Positions 45,601 to 55,007 of a stretch of DNA of 64,000 nucleotides are shown piece by piece. A model generated the notes under the pieces. It ran no database searches and had not been told where the DNA came from. It saw only the letters and a list, made by a program, of their open reading frames with translations. The translations under genes were made by a program, and so were the position numbers. Location of the stretch: positions 1,116,001 through 1,180,000 of the forward strand of contig CAWCPQ010000001.1 in NCBI GenBank assembly GCA_963797535.1, read 5' to 3'. Numbering within the stretch: the first letter of the stretch is position 1; every line of letters begins with the position of its first letter. Source of the stretch: JAWWOL01 sp963797535. GTDB lineage: Bacteria; Actinomycetota; Actinomycetes; JAWWOL01.

Positions 45601-46571
45601 GCTTCACCGCCGCGGAAGGACCCCGAACGCCGGAGCAAGAACACGATGAACCCAATCGCGACGAGGAACATGACGACCGACATGGCGCTGGCGTAGCCGA
45701 GGTAGAAGTTGGTGAACCCCTCCTGGTACAGCCATTGCGAGAAGAACAGCGTTGAGCCGTTCGGGAAGCCCAGCGTCGTCGCGGTGCCGGCGCCCTCGTT
45801 CGCCTGGCCGCTGGCCACCTGTGCAGCGACCGTCGCCTGCGTGAAGTAGGACAACGTGTCGATCACCCCGGTGATGGCCGCGAAGACCAGCACCGGCTTG
45901 ATCGAGGGAATGGTGACGTGACGGAACTGCTGCGCCCCGTTGGCCCCGTCCAGGCTCGCGGCCTCGTACTGGTCCTTCGGCACGTCGAGCAGGCTGGCCA
46001 GAAAGATGATCATGAGGTCGCCGACCCCCCACAACCCGAGCAGCACCAGCGCCGGCTTCGACCAGGTGGCATCAGCGAACCAGCCGGGTTCGGGAAGGTG
46101 CAGGAACGACAGCACTTGGTTGACCGGCCCGACCGCCGGGTTGAACAGGAAGACGAATGCCACCGTCGCGGCCACCGGAGGAGCGAGCGCTGGCAGGTAG
46201 AACAGAGTCCGGAACACCCCCGTGCGCCGCTTGATCGAGGTGACGATGCCGGCGACACCCATCGCGAACAGCACGCGGCACGGCACCAGAACGGCGCACA
46301 GCCACAGCGTGTTGCGGATGGACTGCCAGACGTACGGGTCCTGAGTGAACATGTAGCGGTAGTTGCGCAGCCCGACCCACTCCGGCGAGGACAGCAGGTC
46401 GAATCGAGTGAACGAGAAGTAGATCGTGGCCAGGAACGGGTAGACGAAGAAGATCAGCAGGCCGAGGGTGGCCGGCGTCATCAGCAGGATCACGAACAGC
46501 TTGTGGTTGCCGGGGCGCCGGCCCCGGCGCTTGCGCGCCCGGGCCGGCACCGAGGACGTGATGCTGGTCAC
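45597..46571 (-). CDS. Sugar ABC transporter permease, MalF type
   Basis: A 324-aa first membrane subunit of the same CUT1 importer. It has an Arg-rich cytoplasmic start (PARARKRRGRRPGNHK), then six helices; the coupling motif is DQYEAASLDGANGAQQFRHVTIP. The GTG at 46571 is preferred because it clears the binding-protein stop by 16 bases; the ribosome site is weak, so the exact start is uncertain. Confidence 0.91.
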   Translation of the reverse strand: MTSITSSVPARARKRRGRRPGNHKLFVILLMTPATLGLLIFFVYPFLATIYFSFTRFDLLSSPEWVGLRNYRYMFTQDPYVWQSIRNTLWLCAVLVPCRVLFAMGVAGIVTSIKRRTGVFRTLFYLPALAPPVAATVAFVFLFNPAVGPVNQVLSFLHLPEPGWFADATWSKPALVLLGLWGVGDLMIIFLASLLDVPKDQYEAASLDGANGAQQFRHVTIPSIKPVLVFAAITGVIDTLSYFTQATVAAQVASGQANEGAGTATTLGFPNGSTLFFSQWLYQEGFTNFYLGYASAMSVVMFLVAIGFIVFLLRRSGSFRGGEA

Positions 46572-46587
46572 GCAGGACGTCCCGCGG

Positions 46588-47982
46588 TCACGGGGCGGTT
46601 CCCAGCTTGAGCGCGGCATCGATCTGCTTGTCGACGCTGTTCAGCCCCTTCTGCAGATCGGCGACCTTGCCGGTCTGCCACTTCTGGATCCAGTTCTGGA
46701 AGCTCACCTGGTAGGCACCCCCGTTGGGGCTGGCCGGCGTTGTGCCGCTGTTGGCGTTGCCGAACACGTCAAGGAAGGTCTTGAAGTTGGCGTCCGCCAC
46801 GAGGTCGGGCGAGTTGAGCGCCGGGGTCGTCGTCGGGACGTTCTTGATCCCGTTGGCGAGCTTGACCATCGCCCCGGTGTCGGTGGTGAGGTACTTGATG
46901 AGGGCCCAGGCCGCCTCGGGGTTCTTGGAACCCTTGCCGATGCCGACAATGTTGCCGGTGATGTAGCCAGCGCCGTAGAGGTTGGTCTTGTCGTCAGCGG
47001 TGGGGAACGGCGCGGTCGCGTACGACAGCTCCGGGTGCTCGGACTTGATGAACGCGTTGCGGTACTCGCCGTCCATCATCATCGCGACCTTGCCCTTCTC
47101 AAAGTCGTTGTCGGCGGAAAACTCCTGGCCGGCGCCGGCAACGAACTTCGCCAGCTTGGCCTGCCCGTAGAACTTCGTCATCGCCTGGATCCACTGGAGG
47201 TAGGGCTGCCAGTTGGCGTCGCCGCCGATGCTCGACGTGCCGTCCGGCTTCTGCCACGTCGCGCCGTAGATCGGCGCGTAGTGGGCCGGAACGTTCTCGT
47301 AGTAGCCGACCGTCGGGACGAACCCGGCGACCTTGATGGAGCCGTCGGGGTTGTACTTGGTCAATTTCTTCGCCATGGCGGTGAGCTGGCTCATCGTCTT
47401 CGGCGGCGCGGTGTAGCCGGCGGCAGCCAGCAGCGCCTTGTTGTAGTAGAGCCCATAAGTGTCGGACAGGAAGGGCATCTCGCAGCGCACGCCCTTGTAC
47501 TCCGTGTAGGACTGCACCGCCTTCGGGATCTGTGACAGATCGACCTTGTCCCTGGCAATGTAGGGGCCGAGGTCCTTGAAGGCGCCGTCGGAACAGAATG
47601 TCCCGGTGATGTCGGTGGAGTAGGACAGGTCGACGTCCGGCCCCTTGCCGGCAGCGATGGCCTGCGTGGCCTTGGTGTCGTCCTGTCCGGACTTCACGAC
47701 GACCTTGATGGACGGGTTGGCCTTCTGGAAGTCGTCAACGACCCCTTGAATGGCCTTCGCCTCGCGGCCGGTGAAGAAGTGCCAGAGGACGACGGTGCCG
47801 GAGGCGGTGGCGGGTGCCGGCGGCAACGGCGAGCTGGACGTCTTAGCCGGGGCAGCAGCACTCTTGGTCGGTCCCCCGGGTCCCGCATCCGACGAGCTGC
47901 CGCTCCCGCCGCAGGCCGCCAGGGTCAGCGCCAGAACGGTGATGGTGGCCGCGGCGGACGTCTTACGCAGACGAGCTGTCAC
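46588..47982 (-). CDS. Sugar ABC transporter substrate-binding lipoprotein
   Basis: A 464-aa family 1 solute-binding protein anchored by a lipobox LTLAACGG. The GTG at 47982 has AAGGAG 8 bases upstream and overlaps the ROK gene end by 20 bases in another frame. Signature segments are TVVLWHFFTGREAKAIQGVVDDF, GKGPDVDLSYSTD, GLYYNKALLAAAGYTAPP, and KGKVAMMMDGEYRNA. The sugar cannot be read from the sequence; the GH4 enzyme suggests a beta-glucoside or similar disaccharide. Confidence 0.92.
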   Translation of the reverse strand: MTARLRKTSAAATITVLALTLAACGGSGSSSDAGPGGPTKSAAAPAKTSSSPLPPAPATASGTVVLWHFFTGREAKAIQGVVDDFQKANPSIKVVVKSGQDDTKATQAIAAGKGPDVDLSYSTDITGTFCSDGAFKDLGPYIARDKVDLSQIPKAVQSYTEYKGVRCEMPFLSDTYGLYYNKALLAAAGYTAPPKTMSQLTAMAKKLTKYNPDGSIKVAGFVPTVGYYENVPAHYAPIYGATWQKPDGTSSIGGDANWQPYLQWIQAMTKFYGQAKLAKFVAGAGQEFSADNDFEKGKVAMMMDGEYRNAFIKSEHPELSYATAPFPTADDKTNLYGAGYITGNIVGIGKGSKNPEAAWALIKYLTTDTGAMVKLANGIKNVPTTTPALNSPDLVADANFKTFLDVFGNANSGTTPASPNGGAYQVSFQNWIQKWQTGKVADLQKGLNSVDKQIDAALKLGTAP

Positions 47983-49174
47983 TGAACTGCTCCTTCGTAC
48001 GGACGGGGTGGGCAATGCTGTGGGGAGTTCCGAAATGCCGGTCCCTGGCCAGGCCGAGGGCCATGACCAGGGCGCCTTCGCTGACAGAGTTGCCATCGAC
48101 CGAGCTCAAGGCGACGCGGGGACGCAGGGGCGTGAGCGCACGCAGCTCTCGTTCGACCAGGCCGCGCAGCACCGGTCCGCCGGCAAGCGGGATGTCGCCG
48201 GTCAGGACGACGAGACTGGGGTCGAGAACGGCGACGATCGTGGCCATCCCCGTGGCGAGGCGGACGGCAAGCTCGGTAAGGAAGACCCGGCCCGACGCTC
48301 CCCCGGCCGAGGCCCTGCGTACGGCGGCAGCTGCCGTCCGTGCCCCGAAGCCCTGGTCCTTGGCCAGGCGCAGCACCGCCGGAGCGCCGACCAGGTCCTG
48401 GAAGCGGGTGCGTCCGGCCCTGGTGTGCGCGGTTGACCCGGCAACCGGCATGTAGCCGATCTCGCCGGCACCTCCGGTTGCACCACGGTGCAGGGTGCCG
48501 CCCAGGTCGATGGCCAGACCCAGACCGTCGCTCACCCACAGCAGCGCAAAGCTGTCCACGCTGCGCGCGACCCCTTGCGAGCGTTCGGCGACGGCGGCCA
48601 GGTTGACGTTGTTCTCCAGCTCGATCGGGATCCCGAGATGATCCCGCAAGGTGCTCAGCACACCGGCCTTCGACCATCCCGGCAGGTGGCTCGCGTGTGC
48701 CAGCCGGTCGGTCGTCGCGTCATAGGCGCCAGGTGCGCCGATGACGACCTGATCCACTCCCAGGACACCCGCGGCCGCGGTGGCGGCATCGAGCCCGCGC
48801 CGGACGTCGCCGACCGGGTCGGTACCGCCACCGCGTCCGGTACGGATGACAGCCTCGCCGGCGACGCGTCCGGCAAGGTCCGCCACCTGCACGGTGAGCT
48901 GCGAGGGCACCACGTCGACCGTGGCCACGTGGGCAACCGACCCATCCACCGCGTAGAGCTGGGCGCCGGGGCCGCGCGCGCCCGTACTCAGGCCCACCGG
49001 GACGACCAGACCGTCGGCCTCGAGCCGACTGAGCAGCTGGGACGCCGTCACCTTGGACAGGCCGGTGAGCTCACCGAGCTGGGTCCGTGTCAGGGACCCG
49101 TGCTCGAGCAGCAGGTCAAGCGCCGCTCGATCGTTGATCGCGCGGAGCAGCTGAGGGGTGCCGGTCCGGTTCAA
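47963..49174 (-). CDS. ROK-family transcriptional repressor
   Basis: A 403-aa NagC/XylR-type regulator. A winged helix-turn-helix (about 8-65: LTRTQLGELTGLSKVTASQLLSRL) precedes a ROK sugar-binding domain (VVIGAPGAYD, ELENNVNLAAVAE, GATGGAGEIGYMPV). The zinc CxCGxxGC motif of ROK kinases is not seen, in keeping with a pure regulator. It heads the sugar operon, and a near-perfect palindrome lies 27 bases before its start, so it probably represses itself and the transporter and glycosidase genes until sugar is present. Confidence 0.92.
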   Translation of the reverse strand: MNRTGTPQLLRAINDRAALDLLLEHGSLTRTQLGELTGLSKVTASQLLSRLEADGLVVPVGLSTGARGPGAQLYAVDGSVAHVATVDVVPSQLTVQVADLAGRVAGEAVIRTGRGGGTDPVGDVRRGLDAATAAAGVLGVDQVVIGAPGAYDATTDRLAHASHLPGWSKAGVLSTLRDHLGIPIELENNVNLAAVAERSQGVARSVDSFALLWVSDGLGLAIDLGGTLHRGATGGAGEIGYMPVAGSTAHTRAGRTRFQDLVGAPAVLRLAKDQGFGARTAAAAVRRASAGGASGRVFLTELAVRLATGMATIVAVLDPSLVVLTGDIPLAGGPVLRGLVERELRALTPLRPRVALSSVDGNSVSEGALVMALGLARDRHFGTPHSIAHPVRTKEQFSDSSSA

Positions 49175-49200
49175 ACGGTTCTCCTCGGCGCTCTCGGGAC

Positions 49201-49221
49201 TGTAAGGAAACTTTCCTAACA
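49201..49221. promoter_or_regulatory. Probable ROK operator palindrome
   Basis: TGTAAGGAAA and TTTCCTAACA flank a central C at 49211. The arms are complementary except at one position. It is an A+T-rich island in G+C-rich DNA, 27 bases upstream of the ROK start. ROK repressors commonly bind such TTAGGAAA-like palindromes in actinomycetes, so autoregulation of the sugar operon is likely. Confidence 0.75.
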
Positions 49222-49335
49222 GTGCCGGGAACGTACGACGGAGCGCCTACGACGTCAAGTGGTCTACTCCACTTGTTACACGGCCGATACAGGCCACAGG
49301 CTGCTCTGTACCGATACGCGGGTGATCGCGGTGAT

Positions 49336-50119
49336 TTAGACCTGGCTCGGCTCGAGGACCGGAGCCTCGAGCTCGGGCTGGATGTCGCAGCGGGTCACCG
49401 TGATGTAGGCCACCAACGCCACAATCGCCACTGTCGCCACAGCCGCAACGACCCCGTCCCCGTAGCCGAGGCCGTGGCCGGCGTTGGAGGCTGGCTTCCC
49501 CAGCCAGTCCGCGTACGACGCACCCAACGGGCGGGTCAGCACGTAAGCCGACCAGAAGGCCACGACCGGGTTCAGGCCGAGCTTCCACCACGCCAACCAC
49601 GGCACCAGGATGGCTACCGTGAACATGATGGCGGAGGCAAGGAACCCGAGATGGAACGTGACCGCCGTCAGGTCACCCACGGCGGTTCCCAGGGCAAACG
49701 TCGCCAGAACCGCGAGCCAGTAGTAGATCTCGCGCCGCTGCGTCACGATGCTGTGAATGGACAGGGTGCCTTCGCTGCGGTGCCACAGGACAAAGATGAC
49801 TGCCAGCACGACAGCACACAGCGTGCTCGAGACGGTGTACGGGATCCCCAGCACCTTGTGCGGGCCGTCGGCAACCATGGTGCCGAAGACTGCCACCATC
49901 ACGACGGCGAACCAGTAGGCCGGCGCCTCGTAGCGCGTCGTCCGTAGCTGCAGCCACAACGCCACCACGAGGCCGACGAACCCGACTCCACCGGCCAGGG
50001 CGATGTTCATGCCCCGCGAGCCAGTCCGACGTCGCCTCGCCCATCCCGGTGGTGAGAATCTTGATCACCCAGAAGATGAACGCGATCTCGGGCACCTTGG
50101 CGGCAACCGGCTCACGCAT
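49336..50119 (-). CDS. COG4705-type membrane protein, frameshifted
   Basis: An integral membrane protein of unknown function with about eight helices, roughly 260 aa after repair. It begins MREPVAAKVPEIAFIFWVIKILTTGMGEATSDWLA in one frame (quoted only to show its length; AAGGA lies upstream of ATG 50119). One extra base at about 50010-50016 then moves the frame to MNIALAGGVGFVGLVV. Family marks are EGTLSIHSIVTQRREIYYWL, TFALGTAVGDLTA and FWSAYVLTRPLGAS. It follows the histidine kinase gene and may be a target of or partner to that system. Confidence 0.82.
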
Positions 50120-50200
50120 GCGGGATCCTTCCGACAGTGGTCGCGGCAACATCAGTGAAGCACCGGGCGATGTGGTCCGCATGAGATCGCCTTGTGAAAG

Positions 50201-51562
50201 TCATCCAGGGAACCACATGCTGACGCACGCGCCGCCGCCTTCCAGGTTGGTCGCGGAAGCAGACCCGCCATGAGCCTCGGCCACAGCCTGCACGATGGCC
50301 AGGCCCAGGCCGCTGCCTCCTGCGGACTCGTTGCGGGCCCGGTCCGGGCGACTGAAGCGCTCGAACGCGAGCGGCAGGAACGCCGGGTCGAACCCCGGGC
50401 CGGTGTCCCGTACGGCGATCGTCGTGCCGTCACGCTCCGAGCAGGCGATCACCCGCACCCGCCCCCCGCTTCCGGTCAGCCGCAAGGCATTGGCGAGCAA
50501 GTTGTCGACCGCCTGGCGCACCCGGTCCGCATCGAGGGCAGCACGCAGCTGCGGAGCCTCTACCGTGACGGCGACCCCGGCGTCGGAGGCCGCAAGGGAG
50601 CGGAACGCCACCGCATCGCTGAGCAGCTCGCCCACGTCCACGGATGAGGTGATGACCTGAAGCTCTCCATCGTCGGAGCGGGCGAGGAACAACAGGTCGT
50701 TCGCCAGCCTGGCCAGCCGGTCAACTTCGTTCGAGGCTGCCTGGACCGCCGCCTTGAGCTCGTCAGCACTGCGCTTTGGCCGATCCGCCAGCTCGAGCTC
50801 CATCCGCAGCACCGCGAGCGGTCCACGAAGCTCATGTCCGGCGTCAGCGACGAAGCGGCGCTGTCGGGCGAGCGCCGCTGCTATCCGGTCCAGCAACCCG
50901 TTGAAGGTCGTTCCCAGCGCGGCGATCTCGTCGTGGGTCGGCGGTACGGGCACCCGGCCGGACAGGTCGTTGACGGTCATGCCCTCGACGGTCCGGCGCA
51001 TCCTCTCGACCGGCCGCAGCGCCGCCGAACCGAGCACCCAGGCACCGGCGCCGGAGGCGAGGACCACGATGAACCCGACAATGAACAGGCTGTGCCGGAA
51101 CGTCTCCAACGTCTCGTTCAGCTCGCTCAGCGGTGCAGCCACGACCACCGTCCAGTGCCCGTTGGGCCGGACCTCCGGCTCGATCAGGACGCGGTACGGA
51201 ATATCGTTGGCGGTACGAGAAACGAGGACCGATCCACCCTTGGCGACGGTGGCTTCATCGGCTGCCGTCATGAGCGTCGCCCCCCGCAGCGACGGTGACT
51301 GGACGGCGATGGTGCCGTCGGGCCGGACCACGCGCGTCAGCAGTCCCCCGATGTCGCTGTCGTTCGGCGACGTCGACTCCCCGTCGGCGGCCGGGAGTGC
51401 ATCGATACCGGCGCGCAGCGGCACCACCCGGCTCAGCATCGACGCGTCGGTGGCCGCGATCAGGCCGGCCGTCATCCGGTTCAGGTAGAGCCAGCCACCC
51501 AGCACCACTGCGAGCGCCGATGCAACCATGACGAACGCTGTGAGCCGCAGCCGCAGTGGCAC
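50201..51562 (-). CDS. Sensor histidine kinase
   Basis: A 453-aa membrane sensor. TM1 is about 8-28, an extracytoplasmic sensing loop about 29-157, TM2 about 159-180, HAMP about 180-232, then the phospho-acceptor H243 in DAGHELRGPL. The ATP-binding domain has NLLANALRLT, DTGPGFD, FERFSRPDRA and GGSGLGLAIV. The GTG start directly follows the response-regulator stop. The signal is unknown; the TctE/BaeS-like architecture does not fix it. Confidence 0.93.
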   Translation of the reverse strand: MPLRLRLTAFVMVASALAVVLGGWLYLNRMTAGLIAATDASMLSRVVPLRAGIDALPAADGESTSPNDSDIGGLLTRVVRPDGTIAVQSPSLRGATLMTAADEATVAKGGSVLVSRTANDIPYRVLIEPEVRPNGHWTVVVAAPLSELNETLETFRHSLFIVGFIVVLASGAGAWVLGSAALRPVERMRRTVEGMTVNDLSGRVPVPPTHDEIAALGTTFNGLLDRIAAALARQRRFVADAGHELRGPLAVLRMELELADRPKRSADELKAAVQAASNEVDRLARLANDLLFLARSDDGELQVITSSVDVGELLSDAVAFRSLAASDAGVAVTVEAPQLRAALDADRVRQAVDNLLANALRLTGSGGRVRVIACSERDGTTIAVRDTGPGFDPAFLPLAFERFSRPDRARNESAGGSGLGLAIVQAVAEAHGGSASATNLEGGGACVSMWFPG

Positions 51563-52249
51563 CTAGTCCGCCACTGGCGTGACGGGACGAAGCCGATAAC
51601 CCAGGCCCCGTACGGTTTCCAGGTCGTCCCAGGCGGTATCGGCCTGCATTCGCCTCCGCAGCTGCCCGACATGCTGGTCGACCACGTTGCTGCGTGGATC
51701 CGCGGCGAAGTCCCACACCTCGCTCACGAGCCGCGAACGACTGAAGACCTCGCCCGGATGGCGCAGGAACAGCTCGAGCAGCTCAAATTGCAGCGGTCCG
51801 AGCTCGACCTCGTGCTCGCCGTTCCACACCCGCCGGGCCGCCGGCTCAATCCGCACCCGCCCGTTCATCAGGGCGAGGGGAGCCTCACGGGCACCACGGC
51901 GTACGAGGGCACGCAGTCTCGCCGTCAGCTCGGCGAAGGCGAACGGCTTCACGAGGTAGCCGTCAGCACCGCACTCGAGCCCGCGCACCCGCGCACCGAC
52001 CTCGTCGCGCGCCGTCAGCATCAGCACCGGCGTCCACCGACCGGCTCGGCGCATGTCGGAGCAGACCTCGAACCCGTCAACGCCCGGCAGCATGACGTCG
52101 AGCACCACAGCGTCATAGTCCCTGGTCGCCGTCATTTCCAGCGCGAGCGTGCCGTCGCCGACGACGTCGACCTCGTAGCCCTCTTCGGTGAGGCCGCGAG
52201 AAAGCAGCCCGGACATCCGGGCGTTGTCCTCGACCACCAGCAGGCGCAT
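51563..52249 (-). CDS. OmpR-family response regulator
   Basis: A 228-aa receiver plus winged-helix protein. Phosphorylation site D51 (VVLDVMLPGVDG), T79 (MLTARDE) and K100 (YLVKPFAF) are all present. The DNA-binding domain has LGPLQFELLELFLRHPGEVFSR and DQHVGQLRRRM. The start MRLLVVEDN at 52249 follows the family; in-frame ATGs at 52264 and 52273 are alternatives. It forms a tight operon with the kinase, and an inverted repeat lies just upstream. Confidence 0.93.
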   Translation of the reverse strand: MRLLVVEDNARMSGLLSRGLTEEGYEVDVVGDGTLALEMTATRDYDAVVLDVMLPGVDGFEVCSDMRRAGRWTPVLMLTARDEVGARVRGLECGADGYLVKPFAFAELTARLRALVRRGAREAPLALMNGRVRIEPAARRVWNGEHEVELGPLQFELLELFLRHPGEVFSRSRLVSEVWDFAADPRSNVVDQHVGQLRRRMQADTAWDDLETVRGLGYRLRPVTPVAD

Positions 52250-52266
52250 GACATCAGCATGGCTCA

Positions 52267-52289
52267 TCCTCATGTAGCCGACATGAGGA
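52267..52289. promoter_or_regulatory. Inverted repeat upstream of the response regulator
   Basis: TCCTCATGT and ACATGAGGA are perfectly complementary around a 5-base AGCCG spacer. The repeat sits about 18 bases upstream of the chosen start and would overlap the longest alternative start. It may be an autoregulatory binding site or an mRNA stem in the leader. Confidence 0.55.
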
Positions 52290-52434
52290 CGGCGTGAGTC
52301 GCCCCCTCAGCCCAGGGGCCGGCAACCATCATGTCCCTGCGGTGAGACCGGCCTTGATCGCCCGGCAGATCCCACTACTGTTCGCCTTACGCGGGCCCGT
52401 CACCGGCGACCCCTAGCGACGGGCCTGCGGTTCA

Positions 52435-53667
52435 TCACATCGCTGTACGAGACCTGAACAGCTCGCCGATCGGGCGCTTCAACAGCAACGCGGCAGACAC
52501 CACGATCACGCACACACCCAGCCGAAGCGAGCCGAGCACGTGCGGCTGCAGTGGCAGGTAGCGGCAGACGAACAGCGCAGCGAACACCAGCCAGGACCAG
52601 AGCGGGAAGATCCGCCCTCGCCGAGCCTGAACGTCCCACACCACCGCGCCCAGCAGGATGGCGGCGGTGTAGTAGCTGTAGACGCCGGGGTCCAGCGCGA
52701 TGCGAGCCGCTGCCGCGACCATGACCACCGCCGCCCAGCGACCGCGAAGAACGGCCACCGCCCCGAGCGCCAGTCCGAGCGCAAACTGGACGGGCCGGTC
52801 CCAGGCGGGTGTTGTCGTCGCATTGACCCCGAGCACTCGCAACGAGGACGAAGGGGCGTTCGGAATCCCGAACCGCGCAGCAGCGAGGGTTGCGGGGTCG
52901 GCCAGCACGAACAGCGCAGCAAGCCCCATGACCGGCACGACCGCCCACGCCGCCGTGCGCAGCCGGCGCCCGGCCGGAACGGCCATGGCGAGCGGAAGAA
53001 AGGCGATCGCCCAGGGCTTGGACAGGATGGCGAGTGCGAGCAGGACGCCGACCGACCTCGATTCGCCCCTGGCCACGGCGCGCACGGCCAGTGCTGTGAA
53101 CAGCAGCGCGAGAACGTCGTCGAGATGTGCAAAGCGCACCGAGAGGTCGACCCACGCGGGAACGAAAACGACGCCGGCCAGCAGGACCCTACGCTGCAGC
53201 AGCCGCCGCGTGACCGGCCCACTGCGGCCGAGCGCATCCTGCTCGATCAGCAGGAGTACGGCCAGGCCGGCCAGCGTCATCACCAGCTCCGCCAGCTCGG
53301 CGCCGTCCTCACCGCCGGCCGACGCAAGTCCGGCCAGCACGAAGCTGACCGGACCGATCTGCAGCTCAGGGTGTGCCGCGTACACATGCAGACCACACGT
53401 GGCCGGTACGGAGCCGCGCAGGCACAGCATCGACCGGCCGCCCTCGACGAAAAAGTGCCAGGACTGTCCCTGATGGGCCGCATATCCCACGGCGCACACG
53501 GCTGCCCACAGCAGCAGAACCGCGTAGTGCCAGTACCGGTCGACCACGGAGCCGAACGAAGTGGCATACGTCCGCTGGGACCCGACCTGCCGACCGGATG
53601 CAGCGGGTGCCTGCCCGTGCAGGACCGACTCATACAGCAGGGCGGAGGGACTTCGGGCCGGCTTCAC
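52435..53667 (-). CDS. Polytopic membrane protein, glycosyltransferase-87-like
   Basis: A protein of about 410 aa with about ten hydrophobic helices. The pattern resembles membrane mannosyl/polyprenyl-phosphate sugar transferases (GT87/GT-C): RFAHLDDVLALLFTALAVRAV with an acidic loop, then VGVLLALAILSKPWAIAFLPLA, whose SKPWA is typical. The start is uncertain: GTG 53667 is used because it clears the M15 peptidase gene, but it has no good ribosome site, and a GTG just before VDRYWHY could serve. A cell-envelope sugar role is inferred. Confidence 0.7.
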   Translation of the reverse strand: MKPARSPSALLYESVLHGQAPAASGRQVGSQRTYATSFGSVVDRYWHYAVLLLWAAVCAVGYAAHQGQSWHFFVEGGRSMLCLRGSVPATCGLHVYAAHPELQIGPVSFVLAGLASAGGEDGAELAELVMTLAGLAVLLLIEQDALGRSGPVTRRLLQRRVLLAGVVFVPAWVDLSVRFAHLDDVLALLFTALAVRAVARGESRSVGVLLALAILSKPWAIAFLPLAMAVPAGRRLRTAAWAVVPVMGLAALFVLADPATLAAARFGIPNAPSSSLRVLGVNATTTPAWDRPVQFALGLALGAVAVLRGRWAAVVMVAAAARIALDPGVYSYYTAAILLGAVVWDVQARRGRIFPLWSWLVFAALFVCRYLPLQPHVLGSLRLGVCVIVVSAALLLKRPIGELFRSRTAM

Positions 53668-53725
53668 CGGCCGAACAGTAGGCGGCGCGCGTGGGCTGCC
53701 GATGAGTACCGGTGATCCCGGAATC

Positions 53726-54952
53726 TCAGTGCGGGAGCGATCCGACGTACTGAAAATGAGCCCCGTCCGGGCGCAAGAACCTTCCACCCCAGGCAAAGCC
53801 GTGCGCCGCCATGATCGCCACCAACCGGGGGTCCTGCCGCGGGGGCGCCCCCAGCGGGTTTCGCGCAACGTTGATGTCGACGGCAATTCCCCAGCTGTGG
53901 CTGGACAGTGTGTCCGTGCTGACTGCCCTGGACACGCGCGGATTCCAGCACCCGCCCTGATAGGCGAAGTCCGCCGTGTCGATCAGCGAGCCCAGGCCGG
54001 CCGCCGTGATGTCGTGCATCGCAGCTGCCAGCGGACCCATGATGGCGACGTTGCAGGTGACGTCGCCGAGCTGCTCGATCCGCCGGGTGCGCAGTCGTGC
54101 GGACGTCCAGCTCGAGTCCTGCGCGAAGGCGCCGGTGCCCGCCGGCCGTTCGGAGAACTCCCCGAACGCCAGCTTCATCTGGAGCTGGGTGAGGACGGTG
54201 TCCGCGCCGCTGAGGTAACCGTTGACCGTATGGTCCCGTACCCGAACTCTTCTTGTCGGCCAGACGGCACGGGTCAGGGCGAGCAGGCGGCTGCTCGACA
54301 TCGAGCCACCCACCAGCACGTACGCGGCGGCGGCACCCGCGTGCGGGGTGATCACGTGCGTGCTGGTGGCCATCTCATGACCACCGATCTCGTGCGCGTC
54401 AACCACAGCGGTCACCGGAAGCGAACGACCATTGCTCAGCTGAACGCGGTCCCCGGTACGGACCTGACGCAGGGTGGCCTCCTCGGTGGCCAGCACAAGT
54501 CCCCGGCTCATCGCGGCTGCCAGTGCGGGCACCGAAGCGGCTGAGGCAAATGCGGACGGGTTCGCGAGCATCGTGTCGACCGGGATGAGAGGGAAGCCCT
54601 TGTCACCGCTGGAGACCAACAGCTCGGTGGAGAAGACCGGAGTCACCTGTCCCTGTGTCTTCCGAACAAGGGCCAGCACCTCGGCGGCGGAGAAGCCGTG
54701 CGTCGCGTACACGATCCGTTGACCTCGGAACAGCTGCCGCGGGATGACGTCGGGCGACGTCGTGCTCCCAGCGGCCGTTGACGCGGCGGCGCCCGTACCG
54801 GCTGCAGGCGCGGAGGCGCCCGACTGCCGGACCACCCCAGCCGCGTGATCGCGATCATTGGGGTCGATGAGCTGGGGTACGCCAAGGGCTACCGCGGCCG
54901 CCAAGGCCAGAACCACGGCACGGCGGCGACGAAACGTTGCTCGGGTGGGCAC
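53726..54952 (-). CDS. Membrane-anchored M15-family peptidase (D-Ala-D-Ala carboxypeptidase-like)
   Basis: 408 aa with an N-terminal signal anchor (RRRRAVVLALAAAVALGV). A middle region (about 70-260) carries TGDRVQLSNGRSLPVTAVVD, resembling extracytoplasmic loops of MacB/FtsX-type permeases. The C-terminal VanY/M15 zinc domain has ligands H352 and D359 (SHSWGIAVD) and H399 (DGAHFQYV). ADFAYQGGCWNPRVSR before the site is typical of actinobacterial M15 proteins. It probably trims peptidoglycan stem peptides outside the membrane. Confidence 0.85.
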   Translation of the reverse strand: MPTRATFRRRRAVVLALAAAVALGVPQLIDPNDRDHAAGVVRQSGASAPAAGTGAAASTAAGSTTSPDVIPRQLFRGQRIVYATHGFSAAEVLALVRKTQGQVTPVFSTELLVSSGDKGFPLIPVDTMLANPSAFASAASVPALAAAMSRGLVLATEEATLRQVRTGDRVQLSNGRSLPVTAVVDAHEIGGHEMATSTHVITPHAGAAAAYVLVGGSMSSSRLLALTRAVWPTRRVRVRDHTVNGYLSGADTVLTQLQMKLAFGEFSERPAGTGAFAQDSSWTSARLRTRRIEQLGDVTCNVAIMGPLAAAMHDITAAGLGSLIDTADFAYQGGCWNPRVSRAVSTDTLSSHSWGIAVDINVARNPLGAPPRQDPRLVAIMAAHGFAWGGRFLRPDGAHFQYVGSLPH

Positions 54953-55007
54953 GCGGTGACCCTAGATCGGACTCCTGTAGCCCGGATGAGACCGACGCCC
55001 AGCGACC

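Noticed and set aside
52394..52425. Inverted repeat GGCCCGTC/GACGGGCC below the glycosyltransferase-like gene
   Set aside because: Short arms and a 16-base loop with no T-run; too weak to call a terminator.
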